Below, piece by piece: positions 22,962-35,351 of a DNA stretch of 64,000 nucleotides. The position numbers and the translations under genes are program-made. Each line of letters begins with the position of its first letter. Within the stretch, counting starts at the first letter, position 1. The notes under the pieces were generated by a model. The model was not told where the DNA came from. It made no database searches and was given only the letters and a program-made list of their open reading frames with translations. The DNA comes from Combretum micranthum. Its lineage: Eukaryota > Streptophyta > Magnoliopsida > Myrtales > Combretaceae. Where the stretch lies: the NCBI GenBank assembly GCA_024138025.1, contig JAMXBD010000390.1, positions 558,001 through 622,000 of the forward strand. The letters run 5' to 3'.

Positions 22962-23197
22962 AATTTTTTTATGTTTTCGTTAGAAAATAATTTTAAAAAA
23001 ATAATTAATTAATAATTAATACTAATAAATGGAATGGAAATCTGTGCAACTACTTTTGGCACTCAAAGTTCTGACCTTTCATTTGCTCTTCTTTCTGCCA
23101 TATCTGTTCACTGTGTTTAATTTCTAAAATATGTGTTTTGAACCCTAATCCTCCTTTTTTCCAAAATACACAGTTCGTTCTCTTTCGATCATTTTTT

Positions 23198-25022
23198 ATG
23201 GCTCCACGAAAATCTCAGAGACTATCCAACAAAAATTTCAAAACCATTCCTTCAATCAAACCTATTTTTGTACAAGATGAGTCTTCTGATTCTGAAAAAA
23301 CTCTATCTTGTTCTCCATCTCCATTTAGGGTTAGAGAAATTCGCTCCAAACTTGTTTAAGAATCTAAACAAAGTTCTCAACAACCCAAAGAAACAAAGAA
23401 CAAGGAAAAATCTAAGGAACAATCGTCTCATGGTTATGACCCAGAACCTATTTTAGAGCTTTTAAAGGAATAAAGAAAAAGAAGTCTTCCAAAGATTCTT
23501 CAAAGAAAAGGAAAGACATTCCATCGACTTCAGCTCAACAACCGCAGTCTTCAAAGTAAAGGAAAACACAAGCTTCAGAGGCAATGCTTTCTATACAAAA
23601 GGTAAAAATCCATGACTGCTCCTTCGTAGATTTTGGATATTTCAAAAAGCATGGATTTTATTGGAAAGAGTGGTTAGATAATGTAGGTTGTAAAAAGATG
23701 TGTAATCTCACTGGAGATGTTAGAGAAATGATTGAGGAGTTTTAGAAATTTGGTTTATGTTGATAATAGGAGTTTAAGTTCAAGAGTTCAAGGAGTTAGT
23801 TTAACCATAACTCGTGATGATTTCGTTAAGTGTTTAGGTCTGAAGGATTGTCACGATGACAATGTGTATGTCTCGATGAGAAGGAATGATTTGTTTTTGA
23901 AAATAAATGGAAACATTGGACAATTTCCAGATGATGATGTGTTCGTACATGAGTTTGAATTAGTAGTTAGAATGCTCCACAAAATTGTGCAAGAATGTAT
24001 ACTTCCTCACAAAGGAAATTCTACAACAGTGACCAAAGACGATGGATTGGTCATTTTAGCTATGATGAAGAAAATAAAAATAGATTTGGCTTAGAGAATT
24101 TTAAAAAGAATGTGGAAAGAACAAGAGTTTAGGATATATGGAAATGAGCTTATGAAACTTTTCAAGTTTAAAGGCATTCCATTTCCTAAAAGAGTACGGT
24201 TTCCTATAAATTTGAAAAGGATTGGAGAGAAAAGCATGCATCATATGCAAATTCGTCCATATAAGAAGTTGTGGCATGCAATTGATGGTGCAATTTATTT
24301 GCATAAGAATCATAAGAGGAATATTGATTGGGAAAAAATTAAAGCAACAATTGAGGGGGAGAAAGAAGCTACTCTAGAAGCTTCTCCAGAAGTTTCTTCT
24401 GAAGAAGAACTCAATCAAGGAATACATAGATTCGGAAAGGAACCAATGAAAAGGAAAATGAAGAAAAGATCTGCACCTATGACTGGTGGGAAGTTTCATA
24501 TTTCTGAAAATGTACATATGAATACTTCTTCAGATAGTGAAGATTCTGTTTTGCCTGGGTTTGATGAAGGACCAGGTGAGCTGTCTTTTGTTTAAGGAAG
24601 AAGTAGTTTGAAAACTCTGTTGGAATCATTCAAGCTGGACATCCAATAATTTATCTCTTCAGAGATTAAAACACAGCTTTCTGCAAAGGATCAAACACAT
24701 CCTTCTCAGTCTAGGATGTCCTCAGAATCTGCTTGTTACAGTTTTCATTCTTTACCACTAGAGCAAGAAAAAATTCTAGAAGTTGTCACTACCGACATTT
24801 CAACTCTAGTGGTGTTCCTCTGTTTCGACCTCCTCATAAACCTACTCCTTCGAATATGAGTATTGTTCTCTTCATTCCTCTTGATGTTCTTCAGCATCCT
24901 CAACATTATTTGCCTCCAACTCCTCCACAAAATCGTGCTGAAACATCGGTTCCTCTCTCTAGTTATCGTATGCGACAAAAGATTAAAGCTTGGAAATCCA
25001 CCATTCCAATTAAGAAGCCATA
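23198..25022 (+). pseudogene. Element A extra 3' ORF (ORF3, env-like position)
   Basis: Starts MAPRKSQRLSNKNFKT at 23198, 237 bases after pol. Pieces in several frames follow: a basic, Ser-rich N-terminus; a globular region from about 23620 (GFYWKEWLDNVGCK, then FYRNLVYV-like, at 23650-23765); an open 120-codon piece (23732-24094, DDFVKCLGLKD, VVRMLHKIVQECILP); a 161-codon piece (24110-24595, LKRIGEKS, ending in an acidic tail); and a Pro-rich, basic C-terminus (24733-25022). The same order and motifs occur in element B, so this is a genuine element gene. SIRE elements carry an env-like ORF here, but I see no signal peptide or clear membrane segment. The FYxNL and LGL motifs recall a plant transposon-associated domain (Transposase_32-like, from memory). 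Confidence 0.75.
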
Positions 25023-25300
25023 ATATGTTATGTTTTTTTTTTTAATTTTACTTATTTTGATCTATTTGCAAAGACTTTGTTTTGTTCCTTTCCTTAGACT
25101 TATGTTTAGACATGTGTCTATTGTTCTGTTATTGACTTTTTGTTTCTTTATTTGAGTCTTTTGCTGATAATAAAAAGGGGGAGATAAATGTGTGATGGTT
25201 TGAATGGATTAGAATGGCTGATAGATGATGTTCTAATGATGAATGTAATGTTTTATATATTTTTAAAAGGTTGTTTTGTTATTATCAAAAAAGGGGAGAA
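25023..25300 (+). other. Element A 3' untranslated region and polypurine tract
   Basis: The polypurine tract AAAAAAGGGGAGAA at 25287-25300 abuts the 3' LTR and would prime plus-strand DNA. A second purine run (AAAAAGGGGGAGA) lies near 25173. No coding sequence. Confidence 0.8.
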
Positions 25301-27075
25301 TGTTGATTCTCTATTATCTAAAATTTTGATGATAACAAAATACTCAAGGAACTAACTATTCTATTAGTATGCAGAATTATATACAGAACTTTTCACAGAA
25401 TATTATTGAATATTGATAAATAAATAAATGAGTTGAATGATTTTGAATTTCGGATGTTTTGGTTCTAAACAAGCTTTAAACAAGTATTACAAGAATTTAT
25501 TACAAGATAAGGAACACAGAATGTTTTCCAGAAATTTGGTTAAGGGATAAAGATTTTTCTAGAAATACAGAAGTTTTTACAAAACCTTTATAAGAACTTT
25601 GAACAAGCATTTCTAGGTTAGGAATATTTACTGTTCATCTTCTCCAATAAAACATACAGTATTTCAGATCAGTACAATCACGTTTTTTGAAGGCTTAGCT
25701 ATGAGATAATAAGTATATTTGGGTAATATAATTATTTAATTCCACTAAAGTTGAATTATATCCTAGGGGATTCAAATGATTTTCAGTTTCTCTCTCATCA
25801 ACAAAAATGCTTTCTTCAGAGACAAAAAGCAAAAGTTACGAGATTTATTTCAAGACAAGTAGTTATTCATTCTAACATACTTCTTCTTTTATAAGGATGA
25901 ATTTATCTATCATTTAAACATGAATATTTCTAAGGAAATCAGAATAAGAAAAACGTTATCTTCAAATAAGATAACAAATGAAGATCACGATGGAGTCCGA
26001 GATATTAGCAATGGATATTTTCAAAAGATCTTTAAGCAGAACAACATCATGGAGATTTTCAAGTAGAAACAAACAAGATTATGATGAATAATGAAAATCA
26101 AGCAGACATTATCCTCATTCCAAGTGTATTCAAAACGGATTACGATCACGACGGGAAGAAAAATATCGTAACCATCTTCGAGGCTTATCCACAGCTGACT
26201 GATTTGATTTAATGGGAGATATGCAATCAGATTTAAAAATCTACAAAGATCAAGCAGAGCTTATCCATTTGTTATGATCATATCGTGCTCAAAATTTGAT
26301 TACGAAGACATACAGAAGGTGGATATTATTATCAACTAACCGTTGGAAGGAAGGGATAGTTTTCAAATTTCAAATCAAGATAGAATTCAAAAGATAATCA
26401 TACCGAGATTCTTCGGATTGCATTCTTATCTTTTGACGTTAAATGAAGTATGATATAACTTAAGGAAGACAGAGAAAAGAGGTATATCAGTTATCTTTCA
26501 AGCAACAAACAAAATTTCTCCAGTATCTACCAAAAGAAAAAGAACTAGAAGCTTATCCAGAATGAAGTCCAGAAGCTTCATTGAATAAGGATTTTTTTAA
26601 AAACTTTTACTTTGGCAAGTTAATCATTTTGCAATCATTCTTTTGCTTTTTGATTCTGAAAATTTATTCTCCTTTTGTCATTAAAGGAACGTATAGTTAT
26701 CTTCTTAGTTGATAGTTCACTTACAAGTTTAGACTCTGTAGATCAGTTGTAGCTAGAGGATAGCTGTGAGAATCGAGCAGAGAGAATTGTACAAGCTTGT
26801 AAATTGAAATTTATTGGATATAGTGGAAAAAACCTGTAGGATGACGGGAACCCCGGCTCGGAGCTGGAAGAGTGGATTGACGCACAAGGCGGAATCACTA
26901 TAAATCATTGCTTGATCTTCTTCTCTCTACTTTTACGCAATTTATATTCATATTAGTTACATTGATATATTGTTCTCATTTTTTTTCAAAACCAGGAGGG
27001 GATTATTTTTAAAGGCGAAAATTTTTATCAATAATCAATTCAACCCCCCTTCTCGATTATTATTTAGGACCAACA
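25301..27075 (+). repeat. Element A 3' LTR
   Basis: Begins TGTTGATTCTC, ends GGACCAACA, 1775 bp like the 5' LTR. Followed by TSD AATAA (27076-27080). Confidence 0.95.
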
Positions 27076-27080
27076 AATAA

Positions 27081-28018
27081 ACGCTTATAGACGTACAATA
27101 AGGAGTGTACCCTATATAACAAATTTTACTAACCTAGAATAGAGTAGCGAGAGAATTCTTAGTAAGAGAAATTCTTTCTTTTGTAGGGAATTCTGAGTTT
27201 TATAGGTAAATTCATATTAAACCTGAAGTCTGTTTTTACAAGACTTTTTGCTTAATTTGCAATATTCATATCTATTTCTGTATTATTTCTCTTGAACCTG
27301 TGCTTAATGTTTACATTTATGAAGAAATAATTAACTTAAATTAGAGCTTATGAATCCAAGACTTAACTCATGTGATTTCGAATGCATTTTAATCGAATAT
27401 TGATTGAGTATTTATAATTAGTATCTCAAACTTAATTTCATGAATCTATTATGTGGTGCACCTTTTAGATCCATGTCTGATTTTAACAAAATAGATCGAG
27501 AAATCATTCTTTGAATAGATTTAAGCTACTAATGAAGTTGCTCATAATCACCTTAAGAAAGGGAAGATGAAACTTTTTGCCATTTGGTTTTAAAATTCTT
27601 TAAAATGGGCTTTTAATCAAAGGATTCTTAATCTTTATGCGGATCTAGATTGCCGATAGCTTATGAAGAGATTCTAAAGGTCTGATATAGATGTAGCTTT
27701 TCTGGCCTTGAGAGAGGCTTTAGCTTACCTCGGTAAATCTGACTATGTAAATATATCCAGCAAACAACTCTTTGAGTTCATTAAGAAATCACATGATTAG
27801 AAATTGGTGAAGCAAATCCTAAGCTTTGTCCTGCATTAACAACTTATATTCTTAATTTGCCTTGAAAACATGTACATAATTAATTTTAGCCATAGATTGG
27901 ATTTGTTCTATACCATGTTATTCTAAATCTTTCTTTAGCTAGATAATAAATGAACAGTGAATAACATAAATTGATAAATGTATTTTACTCTATTCTATTA
28001 ATAGGAATTTAGGTAAAT
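27081..28018 (+). mobile_element. Degenerate LTR-like sequence, copy 1, continuation and flanking sequence
   Basis: Directly continues the sequence broken at 16103 (ACGCTTATAGACGTAC aligns with the start of transcription region of the related copy near 28540). It contains no reading frame with a recognisable domain. The 3' limit of this LTR is unclear. CCTGCATTAACA near 27831-27842 could be an end, but I could not confirm it. Confidence 0.4.
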
Positions 28019-28572
28019 TGATGCATTTTTAGATAAAATTCCTAGAATATAGTGCTTTTAATGTTTAAATGTTGTCTCATAGCTCCTTGAATCAAAAGAA
28101 AAAGAATTGAAGTGATTGGAATAAAATTTAGAGCAAAATTAAAAACAATACTTGAAGACAAAACTGTAAAGCCCTGAAAAAGCACTGGTCAAGGCCAAAA
28201 TGTCAAGACAAAACAAAACAAAATTGGTCTGTCTGCCTTAAACTTAGCCCTCGACATGACCCTTAACATCTATTTTGTGGTGATTAAACCCTAGATCTAA
28301 ACGAGTCTCTCTCACACCACAAAGTCGTACCCTAAACTTGACCCCATGATGAAAACTGAATGGAGATCAGACCTTGCTTTATTTGAGTCGCACCTCAATG
28401 TCTTGAGCCCTCACTCAATTTAGCCCTCAATGGAAGAATGGACAAAAATGATAGCGTTTTATCTACTCAAGTCGAGCCTTATCCTTAATAAATCCCTCGA
28501 GCACTCGACTTACCCCTGGATGATGAGCGATTGTTTAAATAGTTATACAGATGTATGTATGAAGAAAGAATT
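28019..28572 (+). mobile_element. Degenerate LTR-like sequence, copy 2
   Basis: Starts TGATGCATTTTTAGAT and resembles 15543-16103 best in its first 120 bases and last 40 (TTTAAATAGTTATACAGATG). Element B cuts it at 28572, at almost the same internal position (about 555 bases in) where element A cut copy 1. Confidence 0.5.
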
Positions 28573-29085
28573 TGTTGGTCCCGAAAGAATAACCAAGAGG
28601 GGGAGTGAATTGGTTATTTAATAAAAATTTCATTTTTTTTCAAAAACTTAACCAAATTCACACCACTTAATTAATCAAATTATAATGGCTTTTAAACTCA
28701 CTTGAAAACAGCAACTTAACCACCAATAACTTTAATCAAAATTTGGATTAAATAAGTTCACTTAAGTTAAGCAAATGCTTAAAGTTGAGCTTCCAATTTA
28801 CTCTCTGATTAAAAATTAAACTCTCAGTTACTTTCTGATTTAGTCTCTGAGCATGAAATGCAGCAAGAGCAAATAAATAACCATGCACAAAATTAAAGAG
28901 ATAAGGTAGAGACGAGTGCAAAGTCGATTTATAAGGTTCCACCTCGAGCGTCCATCCTCTCTTCCAGCACCAAGCTAGGGACTTAGTATTCCACTCCGGT
29001 ATGTTCCACTATATCTAATAAAAAACGATTACAAAGTAGTATCAAAATTCACTTTGTCAAACTTCACGTTAATATTAGCTATCTC
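28573..29085 (-). repeat. Element B 3' LTR, distal part
   Basis: Plus-strand TGTTGGTCCCGAAAGAATAA is the inverse of the SIRE LTR end. It includes the conserved block (inverted) around 28925-28985 with TATA-like TTATAAATCG in minus orientation near 28930. Interrupted at 29085 and continued at 50311. Confidence 0.88.
29081..29085. repeat. 5-bp TSD of element C
   Basis: ATCTC, repeated exactly at 50306-50310. Confidence 0.9.
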
Positions 29086-32000
29086 TGTCACGCCCCATAG
29101 GGGTACCTTAAACGTAACAGTTCGCCACATGCCATATAAAACTCTCGAATTACTACCCAAGTCCTTCGGGAGTCTTGTATAGATGTAAGGTGACTCTTTA
29201 CAACAATATAATACTCGACCAATGGAGTTAAAGAGTTTAATTCGGCATTCACTAGCAATATAATATAAATCAAAACACATATAAGAATAGTTACAAAATC
29301 TATGGGGCATTCCCCCGCAAAAGTATATTAATTAGAGATCTATTACAGTCATCCAGAGTCTCTTGGTTTTCTACGGAAGTCTAATCAAATCTGAATACAA
29401 CTTTTAGAGGAAACGTCTAGCTCTGTACCTGAGCTGTAGCTTGTCTCAGCTTAAGCCATATGAATTCGTGCTACAATAAATAAAAACTGTAGGGACGTAA
29501 GCTACACTAGCTTAGAGAGTGAGAACTGCCAAGATCACAATTATAACACATCAATCAAATAAGTGATATGCATCAAACACATGAAATCGTCAAACATATG
29601 ACTAGCCAGAAATCATATGTGGATGGACTTGCGCCCTCCATCCCGGGTTAGCAGATTAATGAATCCTACGGTATGACGTTGTTTAGGCTCACGGTCAACC
29701 AACTTATAAATTTGTTTTATGGATTACGATTAACCAACTCATTAATTTGTTTTATGGATCACAACTAACCAACTTTTACATCGTTTAGGATCACGGAAAA
29801 CCAACAAATGCTAATGCTCCATCCCCATTATGATATGAATGAGTTCATATTTATTATCAATTTCAAATATTCAATTATACCAATTCTTCAAGTGACCAAT
29901 TAATAATCACTGACAGTCAATCCTATTCCATCTATACAAGCAATGGTTAATCACCTGGCTTCGATATTCTTATGTTCGATTTCTCATATCAACAACAATC
30001 ATATATAATTCCCATTCATCCCCATCATGCATATCCATTTTATCTTTGCTAAGTATTTAGTGCAACTACCATTACAATCACAAACAATAATTGAAATCAG
30101 AAGTAATACTCACTCGGCCATGGATCACTGGTCTTTTAGTAGTAATAGTCCAGTGGTAAAGATTCATTGGTTTCGGGATCACCTAAAAAGGAAGAAATAC
30201 CCTAATAAGTATTTCATCACTTAACTAATCCAAACTATATATCAAATCTTAGAAAATTCGTAATTCTCGCTATTTGCGGAAGTTCCGACTTAAAACGGCC
30301 ATAACTTGGTCATTTTAACTGGGAATTTCGCAAATTATATATCAATTTCTCTCTACTTCGAAAGATCTATCTAATTATAATATTATTTTCAAGTTTTGAA
30401 AATGTTTCAGTCATGAAACAATAGGATCATTCTGATCATAACGGATTTCCAATTCCGAAGATAGTTTTGTAAATGTTTGAAATGTTTCTACTTTATAGAT
30501 CAGCTATACATGCATTATTAATGATTTCCTATCATGAATGGCAAGTTATGAGTTTAATGTATGCATGATCTTGATGACATTAACTAAAAGAAAATTTTAG
30601 AACTCATTAATTTGCAAGACTTCAAGAATAACTACTTTTGAGAAATCTAGTTTCCTAACTTTGATAACTCACTTGTGTTTTGGGATTAATTCTTAGGAAT
30701 TTCTAGTTATCTTTGTTAGAATTGAGTCTTCATAACATCTATTACCTAAGACCTTCATTTTTACATAAAAATTTGAATTTTATACTTTCTAAACATGTTT
30801 TCAAATAGGATTTATTCAAAAATCCGAATTTTTAGAAATTAAATTTTTGAATGATTCTTTGGGAAAAACTTGTTTAATGCATTAAAATTTAAGACTTTAT
30901 TATACCTATCCCTTAAGGACTTCATTTATTAAATAAAACTTTCATTTTGAGCTTGAAAAATAGGTGTTTTTATGGCCATCATCCAAAATTCTGAATTTCA
31001 CAAGTTGACTAGTAACTCAAAATTTCCTATCTTGTTTCTACTCTTTGTTTTACACATTAATCTCATCAAATCTCATTTCAACTGATCAAAATCATTACTC
31101 AATAATACATATTACCTATACCCTTTATTTTTCACATAAAACATGAGTTTTAGAGTTGATACAAGGGTTTTTAAAACATAGCTTTGAAGTCATACGAATT
31201 TTTTTTTGAACATTTCAAACAAAAACTTTTCCTTTCTAAGTTCCTTGTCTTATCTACTTAAAGATCTACTAACTACAACATTTATATACACAAGACAAAG
31301 CCTTTATGAGCATTAATGCATAAAAACACAAAATGTTCATGAGATCATGAATGTCAAGTATATTATGAGTATCTAAATGCTAGATCTACTACTTATGATG
31401 CATGAAAAGAAGTTTGAAAGCATGATCATGGATTTTTATGCAAGATCTCTACTTTATATGCATGAACATGAAAATCATTTGATGAAAACACTTTTAAACA
31501 CAAGATCCACTTTTGTGATGGGATATTCATGTATTAGTATTTTCTTATCCCTAGCAAATGCTCATGGGGACTTAATGCGAAAATACTCATGAATAATCTT
31601 GCCATTACAAGATTAAATGATAGAAAGGCTTAGGATTTATCACCTAAAGTTGAATCAAGTGGAAAAATGAAGAAGAAATGAAGCTTATGTGTGTGTCTAT
31701 GGTGGTGGTGGGAGCTCGGCTAGAGGGAGAGAATAGAGAGGATTTTTATGAGTTTTGAAACAAATGTAGTAAATGAAGGAGAGAGAAAAGTAAAAGATTA
31801 TTTATAGTAAGTGAATTAGGGATTGTTTTAATTATAAAAAGGAGATAAAATAAAACAAATGGAGGCAATATGGGGGGGGGGGTGGGTGTGCGCCGGTTTG
31901 AGGAGTGGAGAGGAGAGAGAGAGTTGAAATTGTTTTAATTTGTAATTTATGTAATAAAAAGTATTAAATGTAATAATTTGTTAAGAGACAAGAATTACTT

Positions 32001-32505
32001 AGAAAAGAAAATATAAATGAGTGTTTGTAAGGATGTAAGACTAGTATGGGTTGTGTATATAGTAGGTTGTACTTGTGAATAGAAATAAATAGTAGACAAA
32101 ACTATTACTTTACTGTTAGTAAAGAAAATACAGAAAAAGACTATAACTGTAATTTTTATAACCCAAAAACTTACAAAACTTATATTTTTGAAATCCTTAT
32201 TAAATTTCGTTTCTAAAGAGTATTCTAGAATATTTTTCTGAATTTCTAGTTCCAGAGCTCGCTTTTCCGCAATGGACCTCGAGAAGGCCCGGAATAGAAA
32301 ATTTTTGGAAATCAAAACTTTTTATGGTTTGAAATATACTTTAAAACAATATTTCACATTAAATTATTTTGTAAAATTTCTTTTAATTTGAAACCGAAGG
32401 AAAGCCATATCTAGGTTTCTCTCACAAGGTATATACTAATCCGGTTTAGGGTTTGGTTTCCGGTTTCGGAAGGTTACTTGATTACTCGGAAAACCGGGGT
32501 TTACA
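29086..32505 (-). repeat. Element C 3' LTR
   Basis: Plus-strand ends TGTCACGCCCC (29086) and GGGGTTTACA (32505). About 3420 bp. Matches 46917-50305. Minus-strand TATA box TATAAATA at 31806-31799. A G-run near 31869 lies just upstream of the purine-rich leader. Confidence 0.93.
31799..31806 (-). promoter_or_regulatory. Probable TATA box in the element C 3' LTR
   Basis: TATAAATA on the minus strand, preceded by CCCTAATTCACTTAC, a context shared by the other LTRs of this family (40703, 49598, and a variant near 36632). Confidence 0.6.
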
Positions 32506-32518
32506 ACCTTCCCACCTT
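32506..32518 (-). other. Element C polypurine tract
   Basis: AAGGTGGGAAGGT on the minus strand, adjoining the 3' LTR start. Confidence 0.75.
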
Positions 32519-32540
32519 AACCAGAGTTTTATCCTCAAAA

Positions 32541-33370
32541 CTAAATTGACGTACCTTGTCCTTTAAACAACTTGGGGTTCTTCCTCTGAATCTCCTCTTC
32601 AGCTTCCCAAGTAGCTTCCTCGGAGCCATAGTTTCTCCACAACACCTTAACGTACTGAATTTCTTTGCTCAGAAGCTTTTGGGTTTTCTTATCCAGAATC
32701 TTTATGGGATGTTCTTCATAGGTCAAATTCTCTTTCAGCTGAATGGGTTCCAATTCCAAAATCTTTTCAGGGTCAGATACATATTTCCTTAATACCGACA
32801 CATGGAACACATTGTGAACTCCTGATAAGTCCAGTGGTAAAGCTAGCCGGTATGCTAGATCTCTGACTCTTTCTAATATTCGAAGGGTCCAATATATCTC
32901 GAGCTCGACTTTCCTTGTGTACGTATTTTCCTTATACTTTTGATCGGGCTTATTTTCAGATACACATGGTTACCCACTTTAAACTCAAGTTCCCTTCTTT
33001 TCAAATCTGCCCAACTCTTTTGCCTGTCTTGAGCTTCTTTCATTTTTTGTTATCACCCTCACCTTATCGGCCACTTCTTGTACTAATTCCTGCCCGATAG
33101 CTAATTTTTCCACATCATCCCAAAATAGAGGGGACCTATAACGCCGTCCATATAGGGCTTCGTAGGGTGGCATCTGAATAGTTGCATGGTAATTGTTGTT
33201 GTAAGCAAACTTGATGAGCGATATATGGTTATCCTACCTCCCTTTGAATTCCAACACACAGGTTCTTAGCATGCCTTCCAAGGTTTGGATTGTCTGCTTA
33301 GACTGTCCATCGGTCTAAGGGTGGTATGCTGTACTGAAGTGCAATTTTGTACCTAAGTTCTTCTATAGAC
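32541..33370 (-). pseudogene. Element C integrase C-terminus with chromodomain-like tail
   Basis: Minus-strand 33173-32985 has MPPYEALYGRRYRSPLFW, the conserved gypsy integrase C-terminal region. 32810-32541 has FHVSVLRKYVSDP, then EEHPIKILD, then VKVLWRNYGSEEATWE and EEIQRKNPKLF, which is the chromovirus chromodomain-like end. Such tails direct integration toward particular chromatin. The frame between 33370 and 33173 is broken, and the E of the DDE triad is not in a continuous frame here. Confidence 0.85.
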
Positions 33371-33811
33371 TTATCCAGAATTTGGACACAAATCTGAGTC
33401 CCTATCTAAAATGATTCCTGCTGGTATACCATGTAGCCGTATAATCTCTTGAATGTAAATCTTAGCCAACTTGTCTATTGAATAGTTGATGTTTATGGGT
33501 AAGAAGTGTGCTGACTTAGTTAACCGATCCACTATTACCCATACGACGTCACAACCCAAAGAAGTCTTTGGAAAACCACACACAAAGTCCATGGATATCT
33601 GATCCCACTTCCATTTAGGGATGGGTAAAGGCTTTAGTAATCCTCCTGGTCTTTGGTGTTTTACCTTCACTTGTTGGCAAACCGGGCACCTCATTACATA
33701 ATCTGCTATATCTCTTTTCATGCCATTCCACCAATAGTAGCTTTTTAAGTGCTGGTACATCTTGGTACCTCCAGGATGCATGGTGTAACCAGAGTTGTGA
33801 GCTTCGCTCAT
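33371..33811 (-). pseudogene. Element C integrase, zinc finger and core
   Basis: 146 open codons. The HHCC finger is seen as EAHNSGYTMHPG, then a Tyr/Trp-rich YYWWNGM and CPVCQQVKVKHQ. The core begins WDQISMDFVCGFP (first Asp) and continues VIVDRLTKSAHFLP. The second Asp lies in ILDRDSDLC (usually SDRDxRF). The third residue falls past the break at 33371. Confidence 0.92.
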
Positions 33812-33814
33812 TAT

Positions 33815-34513
33815 TTATTTCCTTAATTTCCCATCTTCAAGCACACACAATCTGCCCTTCATTCTGACCACATCCTTGTCATCCATTGCGAAGTCCAGGT
33901 ATTTTCCTTCTTGAGTTTCCTTTTTAATCCTTTGTATTATTTCATCATACCTTTGGGCTTCTTTGATCCTTTCAATCAAGGTTGGTTCCAATACCAGATT
34001 AACTATTTCAAGCTCTGCACTTTGGTCTATGAACTCAATCCTCAACTTCTCAAAATCTCTTATCAGATCTCTTTGGCTTGTGATTAAGGCACCTACTTCT
34101 CCATAACTTTTCCGACTTAGGGCATCCACAACTACATGCACTTTTCCTAGGCAGTAATTTATTCCCAAACCATAGTCCATTATCAGTTCCAACCATCTTC
34201 TTTGCCTCATGTTCAATTCTTTTTGTGTGAATAAATACTTAAGACTTTTGTGATCCGTGTATACTTCACATCTTTGCCCATACAGATAATGTCTCCAAAG
34301 TTTCAAGGCAAAGACAACTGCGGCCTATTCCAAATCATGCGTAGGATAGTTCTGCTCGTACGGTCTTAATTGTCGAGAGGCATAGGCAATAACCTTTCCT
34401 TCTTGCATTAGCACACATCCAAGGCCATTCCTTGAAGCGTCATTATGCACCGTATAAGACTTTTCCGGGTTTGGTAGAACTAAGATTGGTGTCGATACCA
34501 ACCGTTGTTTCAA
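33815..34513 (-). pseudogene. Element C RNase H
   Basis: Two open pieces split by a stop near 34320: [16 protein letters not shown] and [18 protein letters not shown] (34513-34325, first catalytic Asp and Glu), then [19 protein letters not shown] and [11 protein letters not shown] (34306-33815, last catalytic Asp). The following linker leads to the integrase. A stop after LRK (33815) separates it from the integrase frame. Confidence 0.92.
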
Positions 34514-35193
34514 TTCTTAGAAACTTTGTTCTCTTTTATCCGTCCAAACAAACTTTTCGCTCTTTTGTGTAATTGAGTCAAGGGCTTAGCTATCCTTGAA
34601 AAATCCTTCATAAACTTGTGATAATAGACAGCCAATCCTAGGAAACTTCCTACTTCGGTAACTGTTTGTGGCTGTTTCCACTCCACTATAGCCTTAATTT
34701 TTTCCGGGTCAATTGAGATTCCTTCTCCTGTTACAACATGTCCAAGAAAAGATATCTTATCCAACCAAAAGTCACATTTGGATAATTTGGCGTATAACTT
34801 GTTTTCCCTCAAAGTTTGTATTGCCATCCGAAGATGTTTCTCATGTTGTTCCTTATTTTTGGAGTATATCAAAACATCATCTATGAAGATGATTACACAA
34901 TTATCCAGAAGTGGTTTGTAGACCCTGTTCATGAGATCCATAAATGCAGCTGGTGCATTGGTCAGCCTAAATGACATCACCTGAAATTCGTAATGTCCAT
35001 AACGGGTACGAAAAACCATCTTTGGTATATCCTCAGGCTTTTTTCTTAGCTGATGATATCCTGAGCGCAAATTAATGCGTGAGAACACACACATTCCTTG
35101 GAGCTGATCAAACAAATCATCAATCCTTGGTAAAGGGTATCGATTTTTTACTGTAACCTTGTTTAGCTCACGATAATCGATACGTAATCTCAT
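34510..35193 (-). pseudogene. Element C reverse transcriptase
   Basis: 227 open codons: [34 protein letters not shown] (the usual F-S-K-I-D-L-R-S-G-Y-H-Q; the catalytic Asp reads Asn here), [21 protein letters not shown] (catalytic Asp pair) and SFLGHVV. The start is not real; the frame upstream (35200-35340, with a stop at 35234) continues RT. Loss of the first catalytic Asp would inactivate polymerase activity even without the stops. Confidence 0.93.
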
Positions 35194-35351
35194 AGATCCG
35201 TCCTTTTTCTTTACAAATAGGACAGGTGTGTCTCATGGCGACACACTTGGTCTTATGAACTTCTGATCTAAGAGTTCTTGTAATTGGGTCTTTAGCTCCT
35301 TTAACTCAGCCGGAGCCATCCGGTATGGTGCCTTAGATATTGGTTTGGTAT

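Larger units (their letters stand above)
16104..27075 (+). mobile_element. Element A: full-length SIRE-like Ty1/copia retrotransposon with an extra 3' ORF
   Basis: Two 1775-bp LTRs (16104-17878 and 25301-27075), TSD AATAA, an exact initiator-Met-type primer-binding site, gag with coiled coil and zinc knuckle, protease, integrase, RT, RNase H in copia order, then a third ORF and a polypurine tract. Total 10,972 bp. A large size, gag coiled coil, and an extra ORF after pol match the SIRE/Maximus lineage. By eye there are about ten substitutions in the first 215 bases between the LTRs, mostly transitions, so the insertion is not very recent. Stops and frameshifts in gag, pol and ORF3 make it non-autonomous. 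Confidence 0.95.

Noticed and set aside
16104..27075. Reading the element A ORF3 as a true viral envelope gene
   Set aside because: No signal peptide, fusion peptide or convincing membrane segment could be seen, so only the neutral name ORF3 is used.
31377..31592. 71-codon frame in the element C 3' LTR
   Set aside because: Antisense to the LTR and not preserved at full length in the sister LTR around 49150-49370.
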